Below, piece by piece: positions 1 through 7,898 of a stretch of 42,336 nt of DNA. A program made the translations under genes and the position numbers. This DNA is from Thermus caldifontis (GTDB lineage: Bacteria > Deinococcota > Deinococci > Deinococcales > Thermaceae). Location: assembly GCF_003336745.1 (NCBI RefSeq), contig NZ_QGMX01000020.1, forward strand, positions 1 through 42,336. The letters run 5' to 3'. Within the stretch, counting starts at the first letter, position 1; the number at the start of each line of letters is the position of its first letter. The notes below the pieces were generated by a model, which was given only the letters and a program-made list of their open reading frames with translations, had not been told where the DNA came from and searched no databases.

Positions 1-49
<49 letters not shown>

Positions 50-100
50 AGCAAGCAAGGCCCGTTCCTGCGCTTTCAAGACCCCGTGGTCTAGCGGTGT

Positions 101-128
101 AAACCCCCGGCAGGGGGTTTTTTTTCTG
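101..128 (+). terminator. Intrinsic terminator of the 16S rRNA transcript
   Basis: AAACCCCC and GGGGGTTT arms flank a GGCA loop, followed by a run of eight or more T. It lies about 55 bases after the end of 16S and is oriented to stop the rRNA transcript. Confidence 0.85.
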
Positions 129-138
129 GGAAAGACCG

Positions 139-164
139 CCCCCCGCCCTTGGGCGGGGGGTTTT
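139..164. terminator. Second, GC-rich hairpin terminator, possibly bidirectional
   Basis: A 10-bp perfect stem (CCCCCCGCCC / GGGCGGGGGG) with a two-base apex is followed by TTTTCC on the plus strand. It backs up the upstream terminator for 16S. It also lies just past the stop of the minus-strand protease gene, so it may end both transcripts. Confidence 0.7.
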
Positions 165-176
165 CCTTGGGAAGGG

Positions 177-1391
177 CTAGAATCCCCTCACGTTCAGGAA
201 GGGCTCAGGGTGGGGTTTACCCGAGGTATTCTGCCAACCTGCGGTGCTCTCGGCGTTTTGCAGGAGGGCCTCTTTCACCTGGGCTGGGGTGTAGCTGGGG
301 TAGCGGGAGAGCACAAGGGCAGTGGCTCCGGCCACATGGGGGCTTGCCATGGAGGTGCCGCTGATGGTGTTGTAGCTGGAGGTGGAGGAGTTCCAGGTGG
401 AGAGGATGGAGACGCCCGGGGCTGCAATGTCCACGTCAGGTCCGTAGTTGGACCAGGAGGGCCAGTCGTCTTGGCTGTTGGTGGCGCTTACGGTGATGAC
501 CTCGTCGTAGGCGGCGGGGGTATGGTTGGCGGCGTTGTCTCCCTCGTTGCCGGCGGCCACCACCACGGTGATCCGGTAGTCGCACACCGCCTTTTGGATG
601 ACGTTGTGGAAGGCGTTGCTGGAACGGGTGCTGGGGCAGTACTGACCGTCTTGGTCGTCGGTGCCGCTACCCCCCAGGCTCATGTTGATGACCTTGGGCT
701 TGCCGCCGTTGTTGTGGCTGATGACCCAGTTGAGGCCCTGGACGATGCCGCTGGTGGAGCCAGAACCGGAGCCAGACAAGATCTTCACCGCCCAAAGCTC
801 GGCGGCGGGGGCGACCCCTAAGACGCCCACGCTGTTATTCACTGCGGCTACCGTGCCCGCCACGTGGGTGCCGTGGCCGTTGTCGTCATCGTAAGCGGTG
901 CGGCACTTGCCCCGGCACTTTACCACCGCATACCCCCCCATTAGGTTGGTGAGGTCCTCATGCCCCACCTTGATCCCGGTGTCCACCACGTACACGGAGA
1001 CGTTGGCCCCCTTGGCGGTGGTGGAGGGGGCGCCGATGCGCTCCACGCCCCAGGGGATGGTCTGGGCGTAAGCCCTCACCTCCTGGTCCGGGGTCAGGGC
1101 GTAGACCCGGGGGTCTTGGGCCAGGCGCTGGGCCTGGGCGGGGGTGAGGTTGCGGAGGATGACGGCCCCCAGGGCCTCGAGGCGGTCCTCCGCCGGCACG
1201 GCGAGGCCATGGGCCCTTTCCAAAGCGGCAAGCCGCTCATGGAAGCGCCCGGCCACACCTGGGGAGGCCATGGGCTCCAGGATGGCGATGTAGGTCTGGC
1301 CCGGTTCCCTAAAGGCCTGGGGGCTTAGGGTGTCCTGCTGTTGGCACGCGGCCAGGGCCAGAAGGCTTAAAGCCAGGATGAGCTTTTTCAT
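177..1391 (-). CDS. Subtilisin-like serine protease, secreted lipoprotein (S8 family)
   Basis: 404 residues. The N-terminus is a lipoprotein signal: charged MKK, a hydrophobic stretch, then lipobox L13-A-A-C16, so the enzyme is probably anchored to a membrane after export. Residues about 32-106 look like an inhibitor I9 propeptide. The S8 domain follows with the full triad: D137 (VVDTGI), H173 (HGTHVAG), S347 ([11 protein letters not shown]), plus oxyanion N282 (AAGNEG). It resembles aqualysin/proteinase K but lacks aqualysin's long C-terminal extension, ending soon after the catalytic domain. Cys159, 163, 252 and 270 may form disulfides. The start has GGAGGG seven bases upstream. The gene is monocistronic, convergent with 16S and divergent from pyrF. 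The lipid anchor is inferred from the lipobox only. Confidence 0.93.
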   Translation of the reverse strand: MKKLILALSLLALAACQQQDTLSPQAFREPGQTYIAILEPMASPGVAGRFHERLAALERAHGLAVPAEDRLEALGAVILRNLTPAQAQRLAQDPRVYALTPDQEVRAYAQTIPWGVERIGAPSTTAKGANVSVYVVDTGIKVGHEDLTNLMGGYAVVKCRGKCRTAYDDDNGHGTHVAGTVAAVNNSVGVLGVAPAAELWAVKILSGSGSGSTSGIVQGLNWVISHNNGGKPKVINMSLGGSGTDDQDGQYCPSTRSSNAFHNVIQKAVCDYRITVVVAAGNEGDNAANHTPAAYDEVITVSATNSQDDWPSWSNYGPDVDIAAPGVSILSTWNSSTSSYNTISGTSMASPHVAGATALVLSRYPSYTPAQVKEALLQNAESTAGWQNTSGKPHPEPFLNVRGF

Positions 1392-1450
1392 ACTCCCTCC
1401 TTGCGGTACGCCGCCAACTTTATTTCCCCCAGGTCAGGGTTGTCAAGGCC

Positions 1451-1456
1451 TATAGT
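1451..1456 (+). promoter_or_regulatory. -10 element (TATAGT) of the pyrF operon
   Basis: TATAGT lies seven bases before the ATG at 1464, so transcription would begin at or next to the start codon. No convincing -35 is seen at normal spacing. A GGAGG also lies in the seven-base gap. Confidence 0.5.
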
Positions 1457-1463
1457 GGAGGTT

Positions 1464-2237
1464 ATGGACTTTCTCCTGGCCCTTTCCCGCCCGCCCTTGG
1501 TCCTGGGGGTGGACCCGAGGCCCGGGCTTCATGGGCCTGAGCCCATTCCCCACCTAAGGCGGTATTCCCTGGAGGTCTTTGAAGCCTTGGCGCCCAGGCT
1601 GGCGGCGGTCAAGTTCCAGCTGGCCTTTTTTGAAGCCTTGGGCCCTAGGGGTATGGAGCTTCTCCTGGAGCTGGCCAGCGCCGCCCGGGTGATGGGCCTG
1701 CCGGTGATCTTTGACGGGAAGCGGGGGGATGTGGGCACCACCGCTGAGGCGTATGCCGAGGCCTACCTTAGGCGCTTCCCCGGAAGCGCCCTCACCGTGA
1801 ACCCCTACCTGGGCCTGGATGCCCTAACGCCTTTCTTCCAGGCGGCTCAGGAATGCCAGGGGGCGGTCTTCGTCCTGGTCAAGACCTCCAACCCGGGCTC
1901 GGGCTTCCTGCAAGACCTGGGGGTGGAGGGAAGGCCCCTTTACCTCCATCTGGCGGAGGCCTTGGCCCAGGCGGGGGAGGGGTACCGCGAAGGGGGGTGG
2001 AGCCGGGTGGGCCTTGTGGTGGGGGCCACCTACCCGGAGGCGGTTTGGCAGGTGCGGGAGGTGGCTCCCCGGGCCCCCTTGCTCCTTCCCGGGGTGGGGG
2101 TGCAAGGGGGGAGGCCCTTGAAGGGCCCCGGGCTTTTAAACACCGCTAGCCGCGCCCTTTTCTACCCGGGGGGCAGGCCGGACCTCGAGGAGGCGTTGCG
2201 GGCGGCGGAGGACTTCCATAAGGCTTTGGTAGAGTAG
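1464..2237 (+). CDS. pyrF: Orotidine 5'-phosphate decarboxylase
   Basis: 257 residues. It decarboxylates OMP to UMP, the last step of de novo pyrimidine synthesis. The catalytic Asp-Lys-Asp set is visible in the [13 protein letters not shown] motif (about D84, K86, D89), with VLGVDPRP near the start and KFQLAFFE at about 50-57, typical of the longer OMPDC subgroup (COG0284). An open frame extends upstream to a TTG at 1401. The ATG at 1464 is preferred because the family similarity begins there and a -10 box and GGAGG lie just before it. The TAG stop is followed five bases later by pyrE, so the two are co-transcribed. Confidence 0.95.
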   Translation: MDFLLALSRPPLVLGVDPRPGLHGPEPIPHLRRYSLEVFEALAPRLAAVKFQLAFFEALGPRGMELLLELASAARVMGLPVIFDGKRGDVGTTAEAYAEAYLRRFPGSALTVNPYLGLDALTPFFQAAQECQGAVFVLVKTSNPGSGFLQDLGVEGRPLYLHLAEALAQAGEGYREGGWSRVGLVVGATYPEAVWQVREVAPRAPLLLPGVGVQGGRPLKGPGLLNTASRALFYPGGRPDLEEALRAAEDFHKALVE

Positions 2238-2242
2238 GGGGG

Positions 2243-2794
2243 ATGGATGTCCTGGAGCTCTACCGCAGGACGGGGGCCCTTTTGGAAGGGCACTTCCTCC
2301 TGCGCTCGGGGTTGCATTCGCCGGTCTTCCTGCAATCCGCTGCCCTTTTGCAACATCCCCTCTACGCGGAGGCGGTGGGGGAGGCCTTGGGCAAGCTCTT
2401 TGAAGACGAGAAGGTGGATTTCGTCATTGGGCCGGCCCTGGGTGGGGTGGTGCTCTCCTTCGTGGTGGCCAAGGCCTTGGGGGCCAGGGCCCTTTTTGCC
2501 GAAAAGGACGGCCAGGGGGGCATGACCCTGCGCAAGGGCCTCACCGTGAATCCGGGCGACCGCTTTGTGGCGGTGGAGGATGTGGTAACCACGGGGGAGA
2601 GCGTGCGCAAGGCCATCCGGGCGGCGGAGGCCAGGGGAGGGGTTCTGGTGGGGGTGGGGGCCATCGTGGACCGGAGCGGGGGGAGGGTGGAGTTCGGTGT
2701 TCCCTTCCAGGCCCTTCTTAAGCTGGAGGTGCCCCAGTATTCCCCCGAGTCCTGCCCCCTCTGCCGGGGCGGGGTGCCCTTGGAGGAGGTTTGA
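2243..2794 (+). CDS. pyrE: Orotate phosphoribosyltransferase
   Basis: 183 residues. It joins orotate to PRPP to give OMP, the substrate of PyrF encoded just upstream. The PRPP-binding loop is VEDVVTTGES (residues 111-120). The protein ends with a CPLC pair (C171, C174), a feature of some thermophile OPRTs whose role is unclear. The start follows the pyrF stop by five bases. The GGAGGAGG at the end of this gene serves as ribosome site for the next. Confidence 0.95.
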   Translation: MDVLELYRRTGALLEGHFLLRSGLHSPVFLQSAALLQHPLYAEAVGEALGKLFEDEKVDFVIGPALGGVVLSFVVAKALGARALFAEKDGQGGMTLRKGLTVNPGDRFVAVEDVVTTGESVRKAIRAAEARGGVLVGVGAIVDRSGGRVEFGVPFQALLKLEVPQYSPESCPLCRGGVPLEEV

Positions 2795-2798
2795 GGCC

Positions 2799-3803
2799 AT
2801 GGGCCTTCTGGCCTGGCTTCTCGTTTTCCTCCCTTGGGCCCTGGCCTCTTCCCCCGTGGAGTTGGGCCGCCAGGCGGTGGAGGCTTGGCTTGGGGGAAAG
2901 CTTTCGCCAAGCCTCGAGGAGGTCCTAAGGGCTTCCCCTGAGGAGGCCCCGAGGCTTTTGGAGCGCTATGCCTTTTTCCCGCCACCCCCTAAGGGCCTTT
3001 CCCTCAACCTGGATAGCCCCAAGGTGGAGGGGAACCGGGTCCTCTTCCCCGCGGCCGTGGGGGAGGAGGTGGGGGAGGTGGTGGTGGTCCTGGAGGGGGG
3101 GGAGGTGAAGCGGGTCTACTTCCGCCCCCAGGGGCTTTCCCTCCCTGGGTACCTCCTAAGCCCGTTGGCGGGGTGGGGGTTTTTGCTGCTTTCCCTCTTC
3201 TTTGCCTTTCTCCTCTTCCAGCCCTCCCCCTTCCGCGCCTGGCTTTTGGAGGCCTTCGCCCTTCTTCGCGCCTATAGGGGGCTTTACCTTTTCACCAACC
3301 TTTTCCTCTACGGCCTCTTTGCCCTGGGGGCCCTTTTGGCCTATGGGATGCCGGAGATGGCCAGGGCGGTCCAGGCCCTTTTTGGCGGGGCCCTCGAGGC
3401 CATCGGCCTGGAAAAGGCCACGGGAAAGGGGGTTCTGGTCCTGGCCGGGGTCATCTTCCACTGGAACTTCAGCCAGGGGCTTTTCCTCACCGGGCTTATA
3501 CCCGCCTTGCTCTTTGGCATCCCGGTTTTCCTTTTCAATGCCCTGCGCTACTTGGTCTTTGGCTTTGCCCTTTCCCCGGCCCTTTTGGGCCCCACCTTTC
3601 TGGTCCACCTGCCCACCTTGCTCCTGGAGCTTCAGGCCTACATCCTGGTCACCTTCGGGGGGCTTGTGCTCCTGGCCAAAACGGCGGGAGGGGAGGGGTA
3701 TCGGAAGGGGCTTAGGGCCTTGCTTCTGGCCTTCTACTTAGGGGCCCTTTTCCTGGTTCTGGCGGCCTGGTACGAGGCCTGGGAGGTGAGCCTGCTCCTA
3801 TGA
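2799..3803 (+). CDS. Polytopic membrane protein, possible SpoIIM/DUF95-like C-terminal half
   Basis: 334 residues from the ATG at 2799, which has GGAGGAGG ten bases upstream and follows the pyrE stop by four bases. A hydrophobic signal-like segment (residues 2-18, ending ALASS) is followed by a soluble stretch of roughly 100 residues, presumably outside the membrane. Five or six membrane helices follow. The C-terminal half, with GLIPALLFGIPVFLFNALRY, HLPTLLLELQAYILV and AAWYEAWEV, recalls the helix pattern of SpoIIM/DUF95 integral membrane proteins, but this is by eye only. The gene sits within the pyrF-pyrE-gpsA operon and overlaps gpsA by four bases (ATGA). Function unknown. Confidence 0.85.
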   Translation: MGLLAWLLVFLPWALASSPVELGRQAVEAWLGGKLSPSLEEVLRASPEEAPRLLERYAFFPPPPKGLSLNLDSPKVEGNRVLFPAAVGEEVGEVVVVLEGGEVKRVYFRPQGLSLPGYLLSPLAGWGFLLLSLFFAFLLFQPSPFRAWLLEAFALLRAYRGLYLFTNLFLYGLFALGALLAYGMPEMARAVQALFGGALEAIGLEKATGKGVLVLAGVIFHWNFSQGLFLTGLIPALLFGIPVFLFNALRYLVFGFALSPALLGPTFLVHLPTLLLELQAYILVTFGGLVLLAKTAGGEGYRKGLRALLLAFYLGALFLVLAAWYEAWEVSLLL

Positions 3804-4765
3804 AGGTGGCCATCCTGGGGGCTGGGGCCTGGGGCACCGCCTTGGGGGTGCTCCTGGCGGGCAAGGGGGTTCCCACGGCCCTTTGGGCCAGGAGAAAGGA
3901 ACAGGCGGAGGCCCTTCGGGCCACCCGGGAGAACCGGGACTACCTGCCGGGGGTGGCCCTTCCCGCCTACCTCTACCCCACCGCGGACCCGGAGGAGGCC
4001 TTGGAGGGGGCGGAGCTGGCGGTGGTGGCCCTGCCCTCCAAGGCCCTGGAGGAAATAGGGGCCCTGCCCCGGGCTCCCTGGTACCTTTCCGCCACCAAGG
4101 GGCTTTTCTTTAAGGAAGGGGGGCTTTACACCCCCAGCGAGGTGGTGGAGGCCTTGACGGGGAGGCCGGTGGCCGTCCTTTCCGGCCCCAACCATGCGGA
4201 GGAGGTGGCCCGTTTCCTGCCCACGGCCAGCGTGGCGGCGGGGCCTTTGGGGCTAGCCAAGAGGGTGCAGGAGCTTTTCTCCGGGCCCACCTTCCGGGTG
4301 TACACGGGCCAGGACCGGCGGGGGGTGGAGCTGGGCGGGGCCTTGAAGAACGTCCTGGCCCTGGCGGCGGGGATGGTGGACGGGCTCCGCCTGGGGGATA
4401 ACGCCAAGGCGGCCCTCCTCACCCGGGGCCTTAGGGAGATGGTGCGCTTCGGCACCGCCTTGGGGGGCGAGGAGGCCACCTTTTACGGGCTTTCCGGCCT
4501 GGGGGACCTTCTGGCCACCGCCTACAGCCTCCACTCCCGCAACCGGGGGGCGGGGGAGCGGCTGGTGCGGGGGGAGGCCTTGGAGCGCCTCGAGGACCGG
4601 GGGGTGGTGGAGGGGCTTTATGCGGTCAAGGCCGTCATGGCCTGGCGGGAGCGAACCGGGCTTGAGCTTCCCATCGCCGAGGCGGTCTATGGGGTGGTCT
4701 ATGGGGGGCTGGATCCCCTAAAGGCCCTTTCCGCCCTCATGGCCCGGGAGCCCAAGGGGGAGTAG
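3800..4765 (+). CDS. gpsA: Glycerol-3-phosphate dehydrogenase [NAD(P)+]
   Basis: 321 residues. It reduces dihydroxyacetone phosphate to sn-glycerol 3-phosphate, the backbone for phospholipids. The N-terminal Rossmann motif is GAGAWGTALG (residues 7-16). SATKGL (about 97-102) and the catalytic lysine K183 in LGGALKNVLALAAGMVDGL are intact, as is the GDNAKAALLTRGLREM signature. Length is normal for GpsA. The start overlaps the stop of the preceding membrane-protein gene (ATGA), so it is the last gene of the pyrFE operon. No clear hairpin terminator follows. Confidence 0.96.
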   Translation: MKVAILGAGAWGTALGVLLAGKGVPTALWARRKEQAEALRATRENRDYLPGVALPAYLYPTADPEEALEGAELAVVALPSKALEEIGALPRAPWYLSATKGLFFKEGGLYTPSEVVEALTGRPVAVLSGPNHAEEVARFLPTASVAAGPLGLAKRVQELFSGPTFRVYTGQDRRGVELGGALKNVLALAAGMVDGLRLGDNAKAALLTRGLREMVRFGTALGGEEATFYGLSGLGDLLATAYSLHSRNRGAGERLVRGEALERLEDRGVVEGLYAVKAVMAWRERTGLELPIAEAVYGVVYGGLDPLKALSALMAREPKGE

Positions 4766-4802
4766 CTCCGCCAAAACCCGGTGGGAGCCTACAAGGGTAG
4801 AG

Positions 4803-5333
4803 ATGCTGGCCCCGAAGCTTCCCAAGTCCCTGGAGGCCTATCTGGAAGAGGAGGCCCAATCCCCGGTGAAGCGGGAGTACCTGCGGGGGCGCCTGTACGC
4901 CATGGCGGGGGCCAGCGCCCTCCATAACCGGGTGGCCCTCAACGTCGCCGCCCGGTTTCTGGAAGCGGCCAGGCCCAGGGGATGCTGGGTGTACATGAGC
5001 GACATGAAGCTCGGGATCCGGGATGAAGCCGTCTACTACCCCGATGTGATGGTGGTGTGCCGGTCTGGGCCTCCCCACCCCTACTACGAGGAGGCGCCTT
5101 GCGCCCTGGTGGAGGTCCTTTCCCCAGCCACCGAAGCCCAGGACCGGCGGGAGAAGCGGGTCCTCTACGAGACCTTGGAGAGCCTGGAAGTTTACCTTCT
5201 CGTGGACCCCGAGGCCCGCCGTTTCACCCTTTACCGCAGGACCTCCGAGGGCTTTGTGGAGGAGGAAGGGGAGGAAGCCCCTATCCCCTGCCTGGACCTC
5301 GTGTTGCGGGCCGAGGAGGCCTTCCGCCTCTAG
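4803..5333 (+). CDS. Uma2-family protein (DUF820, PD-(D/E)XK nuclease fold)
   Basis: 176 residues of Uma2 type, a family with a restriction-endonuclease-like fold, abundant in cyanobacteria and Thermus and of mostly unknown role. Visible core residues are P80-D81 in YYPDVMVV, E104 in ALVEVLSPAT and K118 in DRREKRVLYE, followed by the usual VYLLVDPEARRFTLYRR ending. Cleavage activity is not established for most members. It begins 37 bases after gpsA. A TACAAG box seven bases before the ATG could be its -10, but it is a poor match. The stop overlaps that of the convergent hydrolase (shared CTAG). Confidence 0.88.
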   Translation: MLAPKLPKSLEAYLEEEAQSPVKREYLRGRLYAMAGASALHNRVALNVAARFLEAARPRGCWVYMSDMKLGIRDEAVYYPDVMVVCRSGPPHPYYEEAPCALVEVLSPATEAQDRREKRVLYETLESLEVYLLVDPEARRFTLYRRTSEGFVEEEGEEAPIPCLDLVLRAEEAFRL

Positions 5334-6040
5334 AGCACTTCGGCCAGGAAACCCAAAAGGGCCGTACGGAAGGCCTTGGGGTTTTCCAGGTTGGTAAGGT
5401 GCCCGGCCTCCGGGAGGATGAGTAGGCGGGCATCGGGTAGGGCCCTGGCCATGGCTTTGGCCTCCTCGGGCGGGGTAAGGGTGTCCTCCTCCCCCACCAG
5501 GACCAGGGCGGGGCGGCGCATCCCGGGGAGGAGAGGGGTGGAGTCGGGCCGTTCCGCCAGGGCCAGGAGGCTTTCTGCCACCGCCTCGGGGGTGGCCTGA
5601 AGGATGAGGGCCTTGGCCCGTTCCCCCACCTCGGGCTTTTCCTCCCGGGTGGTCTTGCCCAGGTGGCTTGGGAGAAGGGCCTCGGGGAGGAAGCCCACCC
5701 CTTCCGCCAACACCCTTTCCCTGAGGGCATAGCGCCCCTTCCTACCCTCCTCGCTATCCGCCCCGGCGCGGGTGTCCGCCAGGACCAGGCCCAGGAAGCG
5801 CTCCGGGGCCTTGCGCCAAAGCTCAAAGATGAGGTAGCCCCCCATGGAAAGCCCCACGAAGACCGCCTCCTCGAGGCCAGCCCCTTCCATCTCCTCCAGC
5901 ACCTTCTCCGCCGCCTGGGGGAGGGAAAGCCCCAGGTAGTGGGGGGCCAGGACGGGAAGCCTCCCCCGGAAGTAGCTCATCTCCTCTTCCCACATCCCCG
6001 GGTTATAGGGAAAAGCGTGCAAAAATACCACGCCCCGCAT
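5330..6040 (-). CDS. Alpha/beta-fold hydrolase
   Basis: 236 residues with the complete triad of the alpha/beta hydrolase superfamily: nucleophile S65 in GLSMGG, D186 in VGEEDTLTP and H214 in EAGHLTNLENP. The oxyanion region is LHAFPYN near the N-terminus. It resembles 3-oxoadipate enol-lactonase or MhpC-like hydrolases, but the substrate cannot be told. The start is directly adjacent to the stop of the small protein upstream (6041), so it is the last gene of the sufS-sufU operon. A link to Fe-S assembly is only positional. Confidence 0.9.
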   Translation of the reverse strand: MRGVVFLHAFPYNPGMWEEEMSYFRGRLPVLAPHYLGLSLPQAAEKVLEEMEGAGLEEAVFVGLSMGGYLIFELWRKAPERFLGLVLADTRAGADSEEGRKGRYALRERVLAEGVGFLPEALLPSHLGKTTREEKPEVGERAKALILQATPEAVAESLLALAERPDSTPLLPGMRRPALVLVGEEDTLTPPEEAKAMARALPDARLLILPEAGHLTNLENPKAFRTALLGFLAEVL

Positions 6041-6244
6041 CTAGGCCTCCTTCACCGCTTCCCCCTCGAGGCCCAAGGCCTTGAGCCGGGCGATGAGGCT
6101 TGGGTCCTCCACCACCACATAGTTGCGCCCATCCTGGCTTTCCGCCCTTAAAAGCCCCGCCTTGGCCGCCTCCTTCCAGGCCTCCATGAGGTCGGGGTAC
6201 TGGACCAGCAGGGGGGTTACCTTGTGGGCGGGGTAACGCCTCAC
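6041..6244 (-). CDS. Small conserved protein encoded behind sufU
   Basis: 67 residues beginning MRRYPAHKVTP from a GTG that overlaps the sufU stop (GTGA). A longer open frame exists upstream, but it would run inside sufU, so the coupled GTG is chosen. The sequence is mostly charged, with two helical parts (around PDLMEAWKEAAKAGLL and PSLIARLKALGL) separated by a short NYVVVEDP strand, suggestive of a small winged-helix-like fold. No cysteine is present, so it is not itself a cluster ligand. Function unknown. Tight coupling to sufU suggests a role near sulfur or cluster transfer, which is inference only. Confidence 0.75.
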   Translation of the reverse strand: MRRYPAHKVTPLLVQYPDLMEAWKEAAKAGLLRAESQDGRNYVVVEDPSLIARLKALGLEGEAVKEA

Positions 6245-6657
6245 CGCAAGGCCTCCTCCAGGGCATGCCAGGCCAAGGTGGCGCACTTCACCCGGGCGGG
6301 GAGCTTGGCCACCCCTTGGAGGGCCAAAAGGTCCCCCAGGGCTGGGTCAGGCGGGGCTCCTTCCACCACCATAGCCTGGAACTTCCTGGAAAGCTCCAGG
6401 GCCTCCGCCACCTTCTTCCCCTTTACCAGCTCGGTCATCAGGGAGGCGCTGGCGGTGCTGATGGCGCACCCTTGCCCCTGGAAGCGGATGTCGGCGATGG
6501 TATCCCCTTCCAGGCGCACCATCACCTCCACCTGGTCCCCGCAAGAGGGGTTCATGCCCCCAGCGGTCTTGGTGGCCTGGGGCAGGACCCCGAAGTTCTT
6601 GGGGTTCTGGTAGTGCTTGAGGATGATCTCCCGGTAAAGCTCGTCAAGGACGCTCAT
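6241..6657 (-). CDS. sufU: SufU/IscU-type Fe-S cluster scaffold or sulfur-transfer protein
   Basis: 138 residues. It receives persulfide sulfur from SufS and carries nascent clusters or sulfur. The three conserved cysteines are C39 (NPSCGD), C64 (GQGCAIS) and C125 (VKCATL), with D41. Residues 81-110 hold the insertion between the second and third cysteines that marks SufU rather than IscU. An ATG at 6669 would add four residues and overlaps the sufS stop (TAATG). The ATG at 6657 has GGGGGA upstream and matches the Thermus protein start MSVLDELY, so it is preferred. Translationally coupled to sufS. Confidence 0.95.
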   Translation of the reverse strand: MSVLDELYREIILKHYQNPKNFGVLPQATKTAGGMNPSCGDQVEVMVRLEGDTIADIRFQGQGCAISTASASLMTELVKGKKVAEALELSRKFQAMVVEGAPPDPALGDLLALQGVAKLPARVKCATLAWHALEEALR

Positions 6658-6668
6658 GGATTCCCCCA

Positions 6669-7883
6669 TTATAGCCAGGCCCGGTAGCGGGTGTGGATGC
6701 GAAGGAGGGCCTCCACCAAGCGGTCCACCTCCTCGAGGGTGTTGTAGAGGTAGAAGCTGGCCCGGGCCGTGGCCGCAAGGCCCAGCTTCCGGTGCAAGGG
6801 TTGGGCGCAGTGGTGCCCGGCCCTTACCGCAATCCCCTCCTGGTCCAGGAAGGTGGCCAGGTCGTGGGGGTGGAGGCGGCCTAGGGTAAAGGGAATCACC
6901 CCACCCCGGTCCTCCCCCCTAGGGCCATACACCTTTAGGTCCGGTACCTGGGAAAGGCGCCTTAGGGCGTATTCCAGGAGGGTCCGGTCGTGGGCGAAGA
7001 CCCGCTCCATGCCGATTTCCATCAGGTAGCTGGCCGCCTCTCCCAAGGCGATGGCCTCGGCAATGGGAGGGGTGCCGGCCTCAAAGCGTTGGGGAGGAGG
7101 GGCGTAGGTGGAGCGGTCCACGTGGACCTCGCGGATCATCTCCCCCCCGCCCAGAAAAGGCTGCATCCCCTCTAAGACCTCGTACCGGCCCCAAAGGACC
7201 CCGGCCCCCGTGGGCCCCAGCATCTTGTGGCCGGAGAGGGCAAAGAAGTCGGCCCCCAGGGCCTTCACGTCCACGGGCAGGTGGGGGGCGCTTTGCGCCC
7301 CGTCCACCACCACCAAGGCCCCCACCTCCTTGGCCTTCCTGGCGATCTCCCCCACGGGGTTGAGGGTGCCCAGGACGTTGGACATGTGGACCACCGAGAC
7401 CACCTTGACCCTTTCCGTGAGGAGGGTGTCCAAGGCGGAAAGGTCCAGCCGGCCCTCCTCGGTGAGGGGGATGGCCTTGATGCGGGCTCCCTTGAGCCCC
7501 GCCACCAGGTGCCAGGGCACGAGCCCGGCATGGTGCTCCATCTCCGTCACCAGGATCTCGTCCCCTTCCTTCAGGTTCCGCAAGCCCCAGGCGTAGGCCA
7601 CCAGGTTCAGGGCCTCGGTGGTGTTGCGCACGAAGATAATCTCGCTTTCCTCGGCGCCAAGAAAGCGGGCCATGCGGCGCCTCGCCTCCTCGTACGCCTC
7701 GGTGGCCGCCACGGAGAGGCGGTAGGCCCCCCGGTGGACGTTGGCGTTGAGCTCCTTGTAGTAGCGGTCCAGAGCCTCCAGGACCCGCCTGGGCTTTTGG
7801 CTGGTGGCGGCGGAGTCCAAATAGACCAGATCCGGCCGCGCGGCGATCAGGGGGAAGTCTTCCCTTAGGGCAGAGAAGTCCAT
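6669..7883 (-). CDS. sufS: Cysteine desulfurase, SufS class (group II)
   Basis: 404 residues, PLP-dependent. It takes sulfur from cysteine as an enzyme persulfide for cluster assembly. The PLP lysine is in SGHKMLGPTG (about K220), the PLP-stacking histidine in TEMEHHAG, and the persulfide cysteine in RAGHHCAQP (about C359). The short active-site loop of group II enzymes is present. GGAGG precedes the ATG. The -10-like TAGACT six bases before the ATG suggests its own promoter despite the copB stop lying only 15 bases upstream. Followed by sufU, the small protein and the hydrolase in one tightly packed operon. Confidence 0.97.
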   Translation of the reverse strand: MDFSALREDFPLIAARPDLVYLDSAATSQKPRRVLEALDRYYKELNANVHRGAYRLSVAATEAYEEARRRMARFLGAEESEIIFVRNTTEALNLVAYAWGLRNLKEGDEILVTEMEHHAGLVPWHLVAGLKGARIKAIPLTEEGRLDLSALDTLLTERVKVVSVVHMSNVLGTLNPVGEIARKAKEVGALVVVDGAQSAPHLPVDVKALGADFFALSGHKMLGPTGAGVLWGRYEVLEGMQPFLGGGEMIREVHVDRSTYAPPPQRFEAGTPPIAEAIALGEAASYLMEIGMERVFAHDRTLLEYALRRLSQVPDLKVYGPRGEDRGGVIPFTLGRLHPHDLATFLDQEGIAVRAGHHCAQPLHRKLGLAATARASFYLYNTLEEVDRLVEALLRIHTRYRAWL

Positions 7884-7889
7884 GCCTCC

Positions 7890-7895
7890 AGTCTA
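7890..7895 (-). promoter_or_regulatory. -10 element (TAGACT) before sufS
   Basis: TAGACT lies six bases before the sufS ATG, the spacing seen at several other genes in this window. It would allow sufS to be transcribed independently of the copper operon that ends just before it. No clear -35. Confidence 0.45.
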
Positions 7896-7898
7896 GCC

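Noticed and set aside
81..100. tRNA-like GTGGTCTAGCGGT after 16S
   Set aside because: No acceptor stem, anticodon arm or T-loop follows. The sequence runs directly into a terminator hairpin.
1440..1456. TTGTCA (1440-1445) as the -35 of pyrF
   Set aside because: Only five bases separate it from TATAGT, far too close for one promoter.
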